Assembly: GCF_023499255.1 (NCBI RefSeq)
Contig: NZ_CP092183.1
Location: 5,266,501-5,330,500, forward strand
Direction of reading: 5' to 3'
DNA length: 64,000 nucleotides
From: Couchioplanes caeruleus
Lineage (GTDB): Bacteria > Actinomycetota > Actinomycetes > Mycobacteriales > Micromonosporaceae
Part shown: positions 35,816-44,414 of the stretch, in pieces
Layout of the letters: each line of letters begins with the position of its first letter
Numbering within the stretch: the stretch's first letter is position 1
The notes under the pieces: generated by a model
What the model saw: the letters and a program-made list of their open reading frames with translations, nothing else
Databases searched by the model: none
Told to the model about the DNA's origin: nothing
Position numbers and translations under genes: made by a program

Positions 35816-36171
35816 AGAGGTGGACCAGTATCTCGTACTGCGTACTCGATGCGGTCTGGTCGCTTGACACCCGCTACGACAGCGTCGTTGTCCCAGCCGT
35901 CAGGCGAGTCGCTGCTGTCTTCGGCGACGACCACCCGACCAGGTGTCGGGACTGGCGGCGAAGGAGCGGGACGGCGCTCGTACCTCGGGTAGATCCAGCG
36001 TCGCTGCCGACACTGCTTGCAGACTACGCCGATGCTGAAACGCTGCGGCGAGATGCGAACGCCCAGATCACGTCCCCGCACAGCGGACTCCTTCAGGCTG
36101 AGGGCGCACTGCGGTACTCCAGGATCTTGGTCGAGCATGAGGTTCCGAACCTTGCCGCTGTTCAAACTTGA
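35812..36171 (+). pseudogene. N-terminal half of the same split protein, opposite strand
   Basis: The plus strand encodes GKRWTSISYCVLDAVWSLD, then TSPHSGLLQAEGALRYSRIL, ending VPNLAAVQT and a stop. These match the N-terminal half of the family whose C-terminal half is on the minus strand immediately to the left. Upstream of 35812 the open frame is only antisense of that half, so the start codon is gone. The junction is the 10-bp palindrome GCCGCGCGGC (35805-35814). The middle of the protein is absent from both parts. Confidence 0.65.
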
Positions 36172-36241
36172 TGTCCGGCCTGGAATTGGACTGGAAGGCC
36201 GTCGACCGGAACGAGACCCACCTTGGACTCCACTGGCTAAC

Positions 36242-39200
36242 GTGATCTTCGTGGTAAGCGCTGATATCAGTCCGCAGGCGCGGCAGAATCGGTTCGCGGC
36301 CTGGCCCGGCCGGATCGTGACCGTCGCCGGGGTTTGGCTGCTGCTGAGTTTCCCGCTGCGCACGTTTCGCTGGACGCTCTGGATCGACTACGCCTTCGGC
36401 CTGCTCAACGTGCCCGCCGAGCCGAACCTGTTCATCGCTGCCGTGTTGCTGGTGATGGGTAGTGCCTTACGTCGCCGGCTCCGGGCGGCCTACCTGCTGC
36501 TGCTCGTCTATCAGGTCGCGGCCACTCTGCTGGACGCCGTGATCGCGGTGACCGGTGTCATGTACTGGAACGATGCGGGTGCCAACGATCTGGACATGTC
36601 CCACGCCGAGATAGTGCTCACCGCGGCGGCCGCGCCGCTCGGCGTTCTGGTCACCGTTCTGATCTGGCGTTCGCGCGCGGCATTCCCCGCCCGGCTGGCG
36701 CACGGCTCCCGGCGCGCCGCGTTGGCCGTGCTCGGCGTCGGCTTGGTCGCGTCCTGGAGTTTCGCCTTCAGCCTGACCTGGCTGTTTCCCGACACGCTGC
36801 GTGGCGTGGGCGAGCGAATCGCCTGGGCGAACCGCTCGGCCTGGGGCCTGACCGCGGCCGGTAACAACGCGGGTTTGCACGGCCACCAGGGGCATCACTG
36901 GGCGTCGGTCGCTGCGTCGAGCGTCTCGGCATTGGTCCTGCTCGCGGCCGTCGCGGTCTTCCTTCGCTCGGCGCGCTCACAGCAGTACCTGAATGCCGAA
37001 GCCGAGATCCACCTGCGCCGTCTCGTCCTCGAGGACGGGGAACGCGATTCGCTCGGCTACTTCGCCACCCGCCGGGACAAGTCGGTGATCTTCTCACCGG
37101 ACGGGCGAGCCGCGATCACGTATCGAGTCGTCGCCTCGGTGAGCCTGGCCAGCGGTGACCCGATCGGGCACGTCGGCTCGTGGCGGGCCGCGATCAACGC
37201 CTGGCTGGCCGAATCGCACCGGCACGGCTGGTTTCCCGCGGTGCTGTCCGCCGGTGAGGACGGCGCGAACGCGTACGTTGCGGCCGGGTTGAAGGCGTTG
37301 AGCATCGGGGACGAGGCGATCCTCGAGGTTGCCGGCTTCGGGCTGCAAGGCAGAGCGATGAGTCCGGTGCGGCGGTCAGTCACCCGGGTTCGCGCGGCCG
37401 GCTACACCTGTCAGGTTCGCCGCCAAGCGACCATCGACGAGGGCGAGCTGGCTGAGCTGCACCGGCTTGCCGAGACGTGGCGCGGCGACGGTTCGGAGCG
37501 CGGCTTCTCGATGGCGCTGGGACGCTTCGGTGATCTGGCCGATGGGCGTTGTGTGCTGGTGACGGCGTACCATCCCGACGGGTCGGTACGCGGCCTTCTC
37601 AGCTTCGTCCCATGGGGTGTCCGCGGTCTCTCCCTCGACTTGATGCGCGCCGACCGGCAGGCGGAGAACGGGCTGACCGAATTCATGATCGTCTCGCTCG
37701 TCGAGGCTTGCCCGGATCTGGCGGTACGCCGCATCTCGCTGAACTTCGCGATGTTCCGGTCGGTGTTCAGTTCGGCGGACACGGTCGGCGCCGGGCCGGT
37801 CACCCGGCTCACCGACGCGGTGCTCTCCGTCGCCTCACGGTTTTGGCAGCTGGAATCGCTCTACCGTGCGAACGCCAAGTATTCGCCCGCCTGGTTGCCG
37901 CGCTTTCTGTGCTTCGACTCCTCTCTCACCCTCAGCCGCGCAGTTTTGGCGGCGGGTATGGCCGAAGGGTTTCTGCCCTCGCTGATCGGCGCCGTCCCGG
38001 ATCCGGCCAGTGAGTTCGCCGGGTTCCTCGAGACCGTGCGCGAGCAGGAGAGCCGGCTGCTGCGGCCGGCCGCACCGCTTCGCAAGCTCAGTCAGCAGCA
38101 GCTTTCCCGGCTGCAGAAGCTGGAACGTTTGACCGAGCCGTATCCGGTCGCGGTGCCGCGTACCGCGACGCTGGCTGCGGCCCGCGCCTTGCCGCCCGGA
38201 ACGCAGGTGTCGGTCACCGGTCGCGTCCGTGCCGTACGCGACCTCGGTGGTGTCCTGTTCGCCGTGCTTCAGGAGGGCGGGACCACGTTGCAGGTCATGC
38301 TCACCGCCGACGGTACGCCGCAGGAGCCTCGCTCGCGGTGGCGGCGCACGGTCGACCTCGGTGACCATGTCAGCGTCACGGGCGAAGTGGCGACGTCGCG
38401 CAGCGGCGAGCTGTCGGTGCTGGCCACCGCGTGGGTGATGGCCGCCAAGTGCCTGCGCCCACTGCCCGACGTGCATGCCGGTTTCACCGATCCGGAGGCG
38501 CGGCTGACCCAGCGCTACCTCGATCTGCTCGTCAACCCGGAGGCGATGCGCGTCCTGCAGCACCGCAGCGTCGCGGTGAAAGCCCTGCGCAACGGTTTCT
38601 CGGTACGCGGATTCGCCGAGGTGGAGACGCCGATGCTGCAAGCCGTCCACGGCGGCGCTGCCGCACGCCCCTTCCGCACCCACATCAATGCCTATGACAC
38701 CGAGCTCTTCCTGCGCATCGCGCCAGAGCTCTATCTGAAGCGGCTGTGCGTGGCGGGTATGGAGAAGGTTTTCGAGCTCAACCGCAACTTCCGCAACGAG
38801 GGCGTGGACGCCACGCACAATCCCGAGTTCACCTCTCTGGAGGCGTATCAGGCGTACGCGGATTACCAGTCGATGCGTGAGCTGACCCGCGAGCTCATTC
38901 TGGAAGTGGCCACGGCTGTGCACGGCCGTCCGGTCGCCGTGCGCCCTGACGGCCTGGTGGATCTGAGCGAGCCGTGGCCGGTGCTCACCGTCCACGAGGC
39001 CGTGAGCAAGGCTGCCGGCACACCACTGACGTCGCAAACCCCGATCAAGCAGGTTCGGGCGGTCTGCGCCGAACACAGTCTGCACGTACCGGCCGAGGCG
39101 AGCGCCGGTGAACTGGTAGTGCAGCTCTACGATGCGCTGGTCGAGAAGCAGACCGGCTACCCGACGTTCTACACCGACTTCCCCCTCGAGACCTCGCCGC

Positions 39201-39514
39201 TGACCCGAACCCACCGCAGCGACCCACGGCTGGCCGAACGCTGGGACCTGGTCGCGTACGGGATGGAGCTGGGCACCGCGTACTCCGAGCTGATCGACCC
39301 GCTCGACCAGCGGGACCGGCTCACCGCGCAGTCGCTCAAGGCAGCGACTGGCGACCCGGAGGCGATGAGCATCGACGAGGCGTTCCTGACCGCCCTGGAG
39401 TACGCGATGCCACCGACCGGCGGGCTCGGCCTCGGCGTCGACCGCCTCGTCATGCTGTTGACCGGCACGCCGATCCGAGCCACCCTGGCCTTCCCGTTCC
39501 ACCGACCGCACTGA
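36242..39514 (+). CDS. lysX: bifunctional lysyl-tRNA synthetase / phosphatidylglycerol lysyltransferase LysX
   Basis: The 1090-residue protein has six to seven membrane helices (to about 235), a DUF2156 lysyltransferase domain (about 260-590; DPIGHVGSWRAAINAWLAES, NGLTEFMIVSLVEACPDL) and a complete class II LysRS. The LysRS part has an OB-fold (about 640-740) and a catalytic core with motif 2 NRNFRNEGVDATHNPEFTSL and motif 3 GLGLGVDRLVMLLTG. The enzyme charges tRNA-Lys and transfers lysine to phosphatidylglycerol, lowering membrane negative charge and giving resistance to cationic peptides. Two GTG starts (36242, 36251) are possible; neither has a strong ribosome site. It is slightly shorter than the mycobacterial protein. 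A separate housekeeping lysS is expected elsewhere. Confidence 0.93.
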   Translation: MIFVVSADISPQARQNRFAAWPGRIVTVAGVWLLLSFPLRTFRWTLWIDYAFGLLNVPAEPNLFIAAVLLVMGSALRRRLRAAYLLLLVYQVAATLLDAVIAVTGVMYWNDAGANDLDMSHAEIVLTAAAAPLGVLVTVLIWRSRAAFPARLAHGSRRAALAVLGVGLVASWSFAFSLTWLFPDTLRGVGERIAWANRSAWGLTAAGNNAGLHGHQGHHWASVAASSVSALVLLAAVAVFLRSARSQQYLNAEAEIHLRRLVLEDGERDSLGYFATRRDKSVIFSPDGRAAITYRVVASVSLASGDPIGHVGSWRAAINAWLAESHRHGWFPAVLSAGEDGANAYVAAGLKALSIGDEAILEVAGFGLQGRAMSPVRRSVTRVRAAGYTCQVRRQATIDEGELAELHRLAETWRGDGSERGFSMALGRFGDLADGRCVLVTAYHPDGSVRGLLSFVPWGVRGLSLDLMRADRQAENGLTEFMIVSLVEACPDLAVRRISLNFAMFRSVFSSADTVGAGPVTRLTDAVLSVASRFWQLESLYRANAKYSPAWLPRFLCFDSSLTLSRAVLAAGMAEGFLPSLIGAVPDPASEFAGFLETVREQESRLLRPAAPLRKLSQQQLSRLQKLERLTEPYPVAVPRTATLAAARALPPGTQVSVTGRVRAVRDLGGVLFAVLQEGGTTLQVMLTADGTPQEPRSRWRRTVDLGDHVSVTGEVATSRSGELSVLATAWVMAAKCLRPLPDVHAGFTDPEARLTQRYLDLLVNPEAMRVLQHRSVAVKALRNGFSVRGFAEVETPMLQAVHGGAAARPFRTHINAYDTELFLRIAPELYLKRLCVAGMEKVFELNRNFRNEGVDATHNPEFTSLEAYQAYADYQSMRELTRELILEVATAVHGRPVAVRPDGLVDLSEPWPVLTVHEAVSKAAGTPLTSQTPIKQVRAVCAEHSLHVPAEASAGELVVQLYDALVEKQTGYPTFYTDFPLETSPLTRTHRSDPRLAERWDLVAYGMELGTAYSELIDPLDQRDRLTAQSLKAATGDPEAMSIDEAFLTALEYAMPPTGGLGLGVDRLVMLLTGTPIRATLAFPFHRPH

Positions 39515-39531
39515 CCGAGCGGCGACTGCGG

Positions 39532-40210
39532 TCACGCTGCGCTACGTGTCGGGTCTTGGCCGGGACCGTGTCGGTCGGCGTCCGGTGCGCCGGCGAGTGT
39601 TCCGCGACGCGTGCGCCTGCGCTTGGCGAACACCAAAGCCAGATGCATGGTCCCGGCGACCAGAAACGCCATGATCATGGCGCTGGCGACGCCGGCCACC
39701 GGATCACGGCCGAAGGCGACACCACCGAAGGCGCCGAGCAGCATCGAGTACGCCGCCCAGAGCGCGTCGCCGATCGCGGCGAAGACCGGCGAACCGTACC
39801 AGCGGGTAGCGCGTCGCGCCGCTGGCGGTGTTGACGGCTATACGGCCGCCAGGGACGAACCGCCCGACGACGATGAACTGGCCGCCGCGGCGACGAAGAG
39901 CCGCTGCCGCCTTCGCCGCGACGCGGGCCGGCCGCGAATGCGGCCAGCGGCCGATGAGACCCCGTCCGGCGCTGTAGGACACGCAGTCTCCGACCACCAT
40001 GCCCACCGTTGCGGCCAGGATCACGAGCGGCCACGGGGGCCGGCCGGAGGCGGCGAACACCCCGGTGAGGATGAGGATCACTTCCGACGGCAGTAGGGGC
40101 AGGACCGCGTCCAGCACGGCCATCCCGAAGAGCAGGACGTAGAGGTACGGCGAGCCCATCAGGCGTTCGGCGATCTGGACGAAGTCCACGGTCGCCGACC
40201 CGAGTAACAT
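39532..40210 (-). pseudogene. DedA-family membrane protein with one frameshift
   Basis: The first part (about 145 residues) shows DedA features: an N-terminal helix, LPLLPSEVILILTGVFAASG, VGDCVSYSAGRGLIGRWP and GRFVPGGRIAVNTASGATRYP. An extra base in GGTCTTC (39781-39787) shifts the frame; restoring it gives FAAIGDALWAAYSMLLGAFG and a C-terminal helix ending at 39532. One insertion is the only lesion, so this could be a sequencing error or recent inactivation. DedA proteins are thought to flip membrane lipids or maintain the proton gradient. A perfect TetR-type operator lies directly upstream. GTG 40189 is an alternative start. Confidence 0.75.
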
Positions 40211-40225
40211 GCACTCAATTTACAT

Positions 40226-40256
40226 ACCGAACGGTCAGTTTGACAGACCGTTCGGT
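40226..40256. promoter_or_regulatory. perfect TetR-type operator upstream of the DedA gene
   Basis: ACCGAACGGTC (40226-40236) and GACCGTTCGGT (40246-40256) are exact reverse complements separated by 9 nt; each contains the small palindrome ACCGNNCGGT. The site ends 15 bp before the DedA start and overlaps a possible -10 (TATGTA on the minus strand), a repressor position. Confidence 0.75.
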
Positions 40257-40926
40257 TTGCGAGCTGGGTGATCCCAACGGGAGGAACGAGCGAGGTGGTT
40301 GACACTCGAGCACGAGAGCAGCCGGAGTCCGGTGTGTCTTGAGAGCTGAACCGCACGCCGAGGGAAGAACTTCGCCGATTGTCACGATCGAGCTCCCATC
40401 AGGATCGGTACGTTGGCGTGAGTCGCCCACGCCCGCTCGCCGGAAGCGGAGTCCGATGATTCTCAGCCTTGTCGCGATCGCGCCTGGCACGGCCTAGCGT
40501 GGACGCCATGGGCGGAGGGTTCACTCCATTCACCGTTCGGCACAGCCGCCCGGCGCATAGGCGTTTCTCGTCGGCGAGCGCGTGCACTGATCTGCCGCGA
40601 TCCGCGCGGCGGCCGGCCGACGCAACGTGACATTGCGTGGCTGGTCCGTGTGGATGACTAGTTGATCGTTGGGGAACGTGGCGGCGACGGGGGCTTGATC
40701 GGAGGCCGGGGCGTTGCGTCGGGTATTCGGGGTTGTCGGGTCGACCGCGGGCATGGGGGTGTCGATGACGGCTCCCACGGTGATCTGTTCTGGTGTGTCG
40801 AGCTGGGCGCCCAGTCGGAGACCCACCAGTCCCCTCGTCAGGCGATCGGGTCTCCGGCGTGTTCGGCTGGGTCAGGGCGGGCAGTCACATGCCGCTGATC
40901 GCGCCGGGTGTGACTGTATTTCAGTT
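40257..40926. other. 670 bp without a confident gene
   Basis: No ORF here resembles a known family. The minus strand at about 40530-40826 reads GAQLDTPEQITVGAVIDTP and PNDQLVIHTDQPRNVTLR with fairly normal codon use but without a clear start, so it may be the remnant of a lost gene. No hairpin or tRNA was seen. Confidence 0.4.
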
Positions 40927-41316
40927 TCAGGCGGTGGGTCCGTCGGAGCCGGTTGGGGTGTCCCGGTAGCCGACTTCGGCTGATCCCGTCGCCACCCGGA
41001 CGTGGTAGCCCCAATGCGTGAGGGCCTGCACCACCTTCCCGGCGCCGGCCGGGTTCGCGGAGTGGACCTGGATGATACCGATGTCAAAAGGGCGTTCCTC
41101 GAAAGCGGCATGCTCCAGAAGCTCGACCACCGGCCAGATCGTGTCCTCCTCGCCGAGGTCGTGGTCAAGCCAGAGTTCGTCAAGCCGTCGGTCCCGATAG
41201 CGGTTCAGCAGGGCGATCCCGTCCGCGCTCGTGCGGGCCACGTCGGCATCGCGGCCATCGACGAACGAGCGCAGGTCGTCGATCAACACGACCCGGGCGG
41301 ATTCCCTTGTGCTCAC
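40927..41316 (-). CDS. cyclic-phosphate processing receiver-like (cREC) domain protein
   Basis: The protein of about 129 residues has the pattern of the cREC family: LIDDLRSFVDGRDADVARTS at the start, acidic centre ELWLDHDLGEEDTIWPVVE, then FDIGIIQVHSANPAGAGKV and a final beta-strand GYHVRVATGSAE. The fold resembles response-regulator receivers but with a different active-site spacing, and the family is thought to act on cyclic phosphates. Start choice is uncertain: GTG 41316 is used here, and an in-frame GTG at 41352 would add 12 residues. It is divergent from the next gene with 128 bp between. Confidence 0.6.
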   Translation of the reverse strand: MSTRESARVVLIDDLRSFVDGRDADVARTSADGIALLNRYRDRRLDELWLDHDLGEEDTIWPVVELLEHAAFEERPFDIGIIQVHSANPAGAGKVVQALTHWGYHVRVATGSAEVGYRDTPTGSDGPTA

Positions 41317-41444
41317 GTTGTGATGGTGGCTCACCCGGGCGCCGGCGAACACCCATTTGCCGCAGTCCGCTCATGCGTCCGGCGACGCCAGCGTCACCGT
41401 CAACCCCGGCGGAGCAAACCCTCTGGCCTAGCCATCCCTGCTGA

Positions 41445-41933
41445 GTGCAGACTTGGCGCGTGCCGACGCTGCCGCCCATCCGACGGGTCCGGTTCGACAT
41501 TCGCCCGTGGGGCGACAGCGCCGACCCCGCCCGCGAGCTACTTCCGTTCGTCGACAACGTCAGCCTCGTCGAGCTGGCGTCGGGCTATGAACACGCAGCC
41601 GGCTTCGATGTTCCGGGCGCGTACGCCGGTCTGGTGCTCGACCACTTCAACTTCGGTGATTTGATCGCCTACCTCACCGGCCAGCCGGACTCCGCGTATT
41701 CGGCGGGCAGAGGTGTGATCGCTCTGCTCGGTTGTGACTGCGGCGAAGCGGGTTGCTGGCCGTTTGAGTCGCAGGTGCTCGTCGAGAACGACTTCGTCAC
41801 CTGGCGCGGTTTCAGGCAGCCGTTCCGTCCTCGACGCGATTACGGAGGCTTCGGCCCCTTCACTTTCCGTAAGAATCAGTACGAAGGCGCGGCCCGTGAG
41901 GCGGCTGCGGCAATACCTGAATGCGGCTCTTGA
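41445..41933 (+). CDS. conserved hypothetical protein with Cys-rich loop
   Basis: The 162-residue soluble protein has a central Cys cluster, GCDCGEAGCWP (about residues 96-106), that could bind a metal ion, followed by a Trp/Arg/Phe-rich stretch (FVTWRGFRQPFRPRRDYGGF). The C-terminal helix is Ala-rich. I recall similar CDCGEAGCWP proteins in actinobacteria without known function. The start is GTG 41445 or GTG 41460; no clear ribosome site. Confidence 0.55.
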   Translation: MQTWRVPTLPPIRRVRFDIRPWGDSADPARELLPFVDNVSLVELASGYEHAAGFDVPGAYAGLVLDHFNFGDLIAYLTGQPDSAYSAGRGVIALLGCDCGEAGCWPFESQVLVENDFVTWRGFRQPFRPRRDYGGFGPFTFRKNQYEGAAREAAAAIPECGS

Positions 41934-42184
41934 GTAGCTCGGTCGGCTACTCGCGGAGGCCAGACCCCAGCGCACTGTCATGCCGCCGACAAAGCGCGGC
42001 GCCGACGGCGGCCCGCCGTTACTGGCTTTCAGGCGGCGGCCGGATGTGGTGGGGCGCGCTCCGCCCGGCCTGAACCGTGGCGCCGTATCCGGGGCTTCGG
42101 GGGGCCGGTGAGCGCGGCGATGGCGGCCGTAGCTACGGCACCGGAGTCGCCTCAGAGGTCAGCCCGCCGGGAACTTCGCACCGG

Positions 42185-43054
42185 TCATGTGTTCTTGCCC
42201 GGGAACCTGCGGGCGACGGGCTTTCGCGCAACGGTGCGCGGGGCAACCTTCCGTTCCTCGGCCGGCGCTCCGGCCGCGGGTGGCCGCTCCGAAGCCCGAT
42301 AGGTAAGGGCGGTTCGCTTGACCTGCTCGTCAGCGTCGGCCATGAGAGCCTCGCGGATGTGCTGCGGTGTGCGGTCGGAGGCGGCCATCGCCTGTCGTAC
42401 GTCGGCTGACCGGTCGTCCAACAGGCCGCGAAGGTCGGCTTCTTCGAGGTCGAGGGCGCTCACCAGCGTGGCCCGGATCTCAGGGGAGAAGTCCGTGACA
42501 AGTCGGTGCCGCTGCTCCGGGCTGGTCCACTCGTTGACGGCGAGGCCCTTGCGCACGCGTACGGCGCGGTCCTCCAGCAGGGCATCGATGATCTCGGGAA
42601 TGGCGGTGTGCGCGGCCAGCCGCTCGCGAACCTCGGGCGAGGCGTCCCCGACGAGTTCGGCCGCGAAGTCGGGCTCGAGCGCGGGCATCTCGGCGAGCAG
42701 CCCTCGCAGCTCCTTGTCCTGGGCCTTCACCATCACGCCGCGGATACGCTCATCGCAGGACGGGTTCGTGGCGACGGCCCAGCGCACCCGCCGGTCAGCG
42801 TCGCCGAGCAGGCGCAGCAGGTCGCCCTGCGAAGCGGCGGCGTTGCGCGCGACGATCTCCCGGACTCCACGGTCCCGGTCGCGGGTGAGGGCGCGCAGCA
42901 CCTGCGCCGTGGCGTCGGGGCGGGCGGCCAGCGCAGCACGCACCTGCACCGACGGGTCCGCGACCATGCTGTAAAGCTTCTCCTGCGACGTCTTGCGATT
43001 GCGCGCGAGGGCGACCCGCTGTTCGACACTGCCGATCGCACTCTGATCTGCCAT
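42185..43054 (-). CDS. variant leucine-rich/HEAT-like repeat protein
   Basis: The 289-residue protein is built from about nine helical repeats of some 22-24 residues, such as DPSVQVRAALAARPDATAQV, DADRRVRWAVATNPSCDERI and DRSADVRQAMAASDRTPQHI, the pattern of leucine-rich-repeat variant (LRV) proteins. It ends in a basic tail (RTVARKPVARRFPGKN). The repeats should form a curved protein-binding solenoid; partner and role are unknown. The ATG at 43054 has GGGAG shortly upstream. Confidence 0.7.
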   Translation of the reverse strand: MADQSAIGSVEQRVALARNRKTSQEKLYSMVADPSVQVRAALAARPDATAQVLRALTRDRDRGVREIVARNAAASQGDLLRLLGDADRRVRWAVATNPSCDERIRGVMVKAQDKELRGLLAEMPALEPDFAAELVGDASPEVRERLAAHTAIPEIIDALLEDRAVRVRKGLAVNEWTSPEQRHRLVTDFSPEIRATLVSALDLEEADLRGLLDDRSADVRQAMAASDRTPQHIREALMADADEQVKRTALTYRASERPPAAGAPAEERKVAPRTVARKPVARRFPGKNT

Positions 43055-43848
43055 CGTGGGATTCTCCCACGGGCCGTGACGACGGCTTGCAGCGAGCGGC
43101 CGGGCCCGCGGGCACCGCGCTGGGCGCTCAGCTCAGTCGAGCGGGCACGGTGCGCGAAAAGCACGGCCCGCAGTCTGTGCTCGAGGCAGCTTCAGCAGGT
43201 TGCGCCTGACGTGCATCATGCCGGTTCACCCGCGGGCAGGTGCCAAGCTCGGCGTCCGTGAGTCCGGGCCCCATCTACACCGCTCTTAATCATGCCTTCC
43301 GTCGTTGTTGCTGCTTTCTGCAATGCTCACCGGCTTTCTGGCGGCCCCGCCCAGTCGTGAACCCACCAACAAAACGAATACTTACGGCCCCATGGTCGGA
43401 TTTGACCTCAACGCTGTCAACGACTCCAGAACCAATACGCTCCCGTGGTCCGTCATGCTTTGACGGGCTCTGATGATAGACGAAATCATTGACAACCGCC
43501 TCGATGGCGACGCCCTTGCCGATCAATTGCTGAAAGTCCTCCTGTTTTCAATTTGCGACTTTGTCCGGATTATGAGTAACAGCCATGTCCGCGAGCCGGA
43601 ACGGATGCCTCCCGTGCACTCTTCTGCCGCCGAGGGTGCGCGCCCGCCGGGCTACGACGGCTTAGCCGTGTCATCGCTGACGCCGGCGGCCCACGCCCGC
43701 TCGCGCCGGAGAGAGCGCGCCGCTCATGGCGAAGACGGCGTCGGCAGGTGACCGGCGGTCGCGCGCCCGTCATGCAGGTGCACCGCGTTTCGCTGTGCAT
43801 CGGGCCCTGCGTGCAGTCGCCGATGACCGTTGCTGGATCATCGTCCGC
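43055..43848. other. about 790 bp with at most one small gene
   Basis: The middle (about 43280-43600) is clearly less GC-rich than the neighbours, suggesting foreign DNA. Apart from a possible 78-residue minus-strand ORF, listed separately, I see no convincing gene, hairpin or tRNA. Confidence 0.45.
43290..43526 (-). CDS. possible small hypothetical protein in A/T-richer DNA
   Basis: A 78-residue ORF starts at TTG 43526, about 10 nt after a good ribosome site GGAGGA. The sequence (MIGKGVAIEAVVNDFVYHQ, then VKSDHGAVSIRFVGGFTTGR, with a basic C-terminus) has no family I recognise. Third-position GC is much lower than in the neighbours, which fits acquired DNA or a chance ORF. The ribosome site is the main support. 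Confidence 0.28.
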   Translation of the reverse strand: MIGKGVAIEAVVNDFVYHQSPSKHDGPRERIGSGVVDSVEVKSDHGAVSIRFVGGFTTGRGRQKAGEHCRKQQQRRKA

Positions 43849-44163
43849 ATGGCCGTGCTCGTGGAGATCCACGTTCCGATGACCGACGACGTCGAGTGGA
43901 TCGACGACATCGGGGACTACCTGATCGACCTGGAAGATCAGCTCGGGCTCGAAGAGTATGACGACGGTGAGCAGTACGGCGACGTCTACATCTTCTTCAT
44001 CGCCGGGGCGAGCGAGAAGACGCTGCTGGCGGCGGCATCCAGGGTGGCCACCCGGAAGGGTGTGCCCGAGGGGGCGTTCGCCATGGTCACCGACACGAAT
44101 GCCCCGCAGTTCGGTATGGGACGCCGGGTGAACCTGCCGGTAGGACGCCCTGCGGGCTCGTAG
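43849..44163 (+). CDS. small conserved acidic protein, unknown function
   Basis: The 104-residue protein starts MAVLVEIHVPMTDDVEWIDD. The first half is strongly acidic (YLIDLEDQLGLEEYDDGEQ), followed by YIFFIAGASEKTLLAAASRV, an alternating pattern suggesting a ferredoxin-like alpha/beta fold. ATG 43849 is preferred over the upstream in-frame start at 43726, because the added 41 residues are Arg-rich and atypical. Function unknown. Confidence 0.55.
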   Translation: MAVLVEIHVPMTDDVEWIDDIGDYLIDLEDQLGLEEYDDGEQYGDVYIFFIAGASEKTLLAAASRVATRKGVPEGAFAMVTDTNAPQFGMGRRVNLPVGRPAGS

Positions 44164-44199
44164 GCCCGGGCACCCGTCGGCGCGCCGGCCACCCCGCTG

Positions 44200-44241
44200 G
44201 AGCCTCTCCGCGCCGCGGTGACCGGCAGGGCGCACGCCAGA
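44200..44241. repeat. second copy of the sequence found in the IS110 leader
   Basis: This 42-bp segment matches 30824-30865 at about 40 of 42 positions, in the same orientation, with fainter similarity for another 20 bp beyond 44241. No transposase gene accompanies it. It may be a solo IS end, an IS target repeat, or an unrelated interspersed repeat. Confidence 0.65.
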
Positions 44242-44402
44242 GAACGGCCACACAAATCGCCGAAACCGTGCGTCGATCTTGTGGTGAATGCAATCGACAG
44301 GGCATCGATTCCGGCAGCGTGCGATCTATTCGCTCGGTTGTCCGCTCCGAACGTCCCGTCGCGTTCCCATCAGCTGCATGTCGCGATCGAACGGCATCGC
44401 GC

Positions 44403-44408
44403 TAGCGT
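44403..44408 (+). promoter_or_regulatory. -10 element TAGCGT of a likely leaderless mRNA
   Basis: The TANNNT hexamer is followed by exactly 6 nt and then the ATG of the winged-helix gene at 44415; no ribosome site is present. Confidence 0.5.
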
Positions 44409-44414
44409 GGGCGC

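Noticed and set aside
37835..39535. 566-residue minus-strand ORF opposite lysX
   Set aside because: It is antisense to an unmistakable LysRS domain.
40215..40490. 91-residue minus-strand ORF upstream of DedA
   Set aside because: It covers the operator and promoter, with no ribosome site and no coding character.
43473..43751. 92-residue plus-strand ORF
   Set aside because: It has no ribosome site, its second half looks like random high-GC translation, and it overlaps a better-supported minus-strand ORF.
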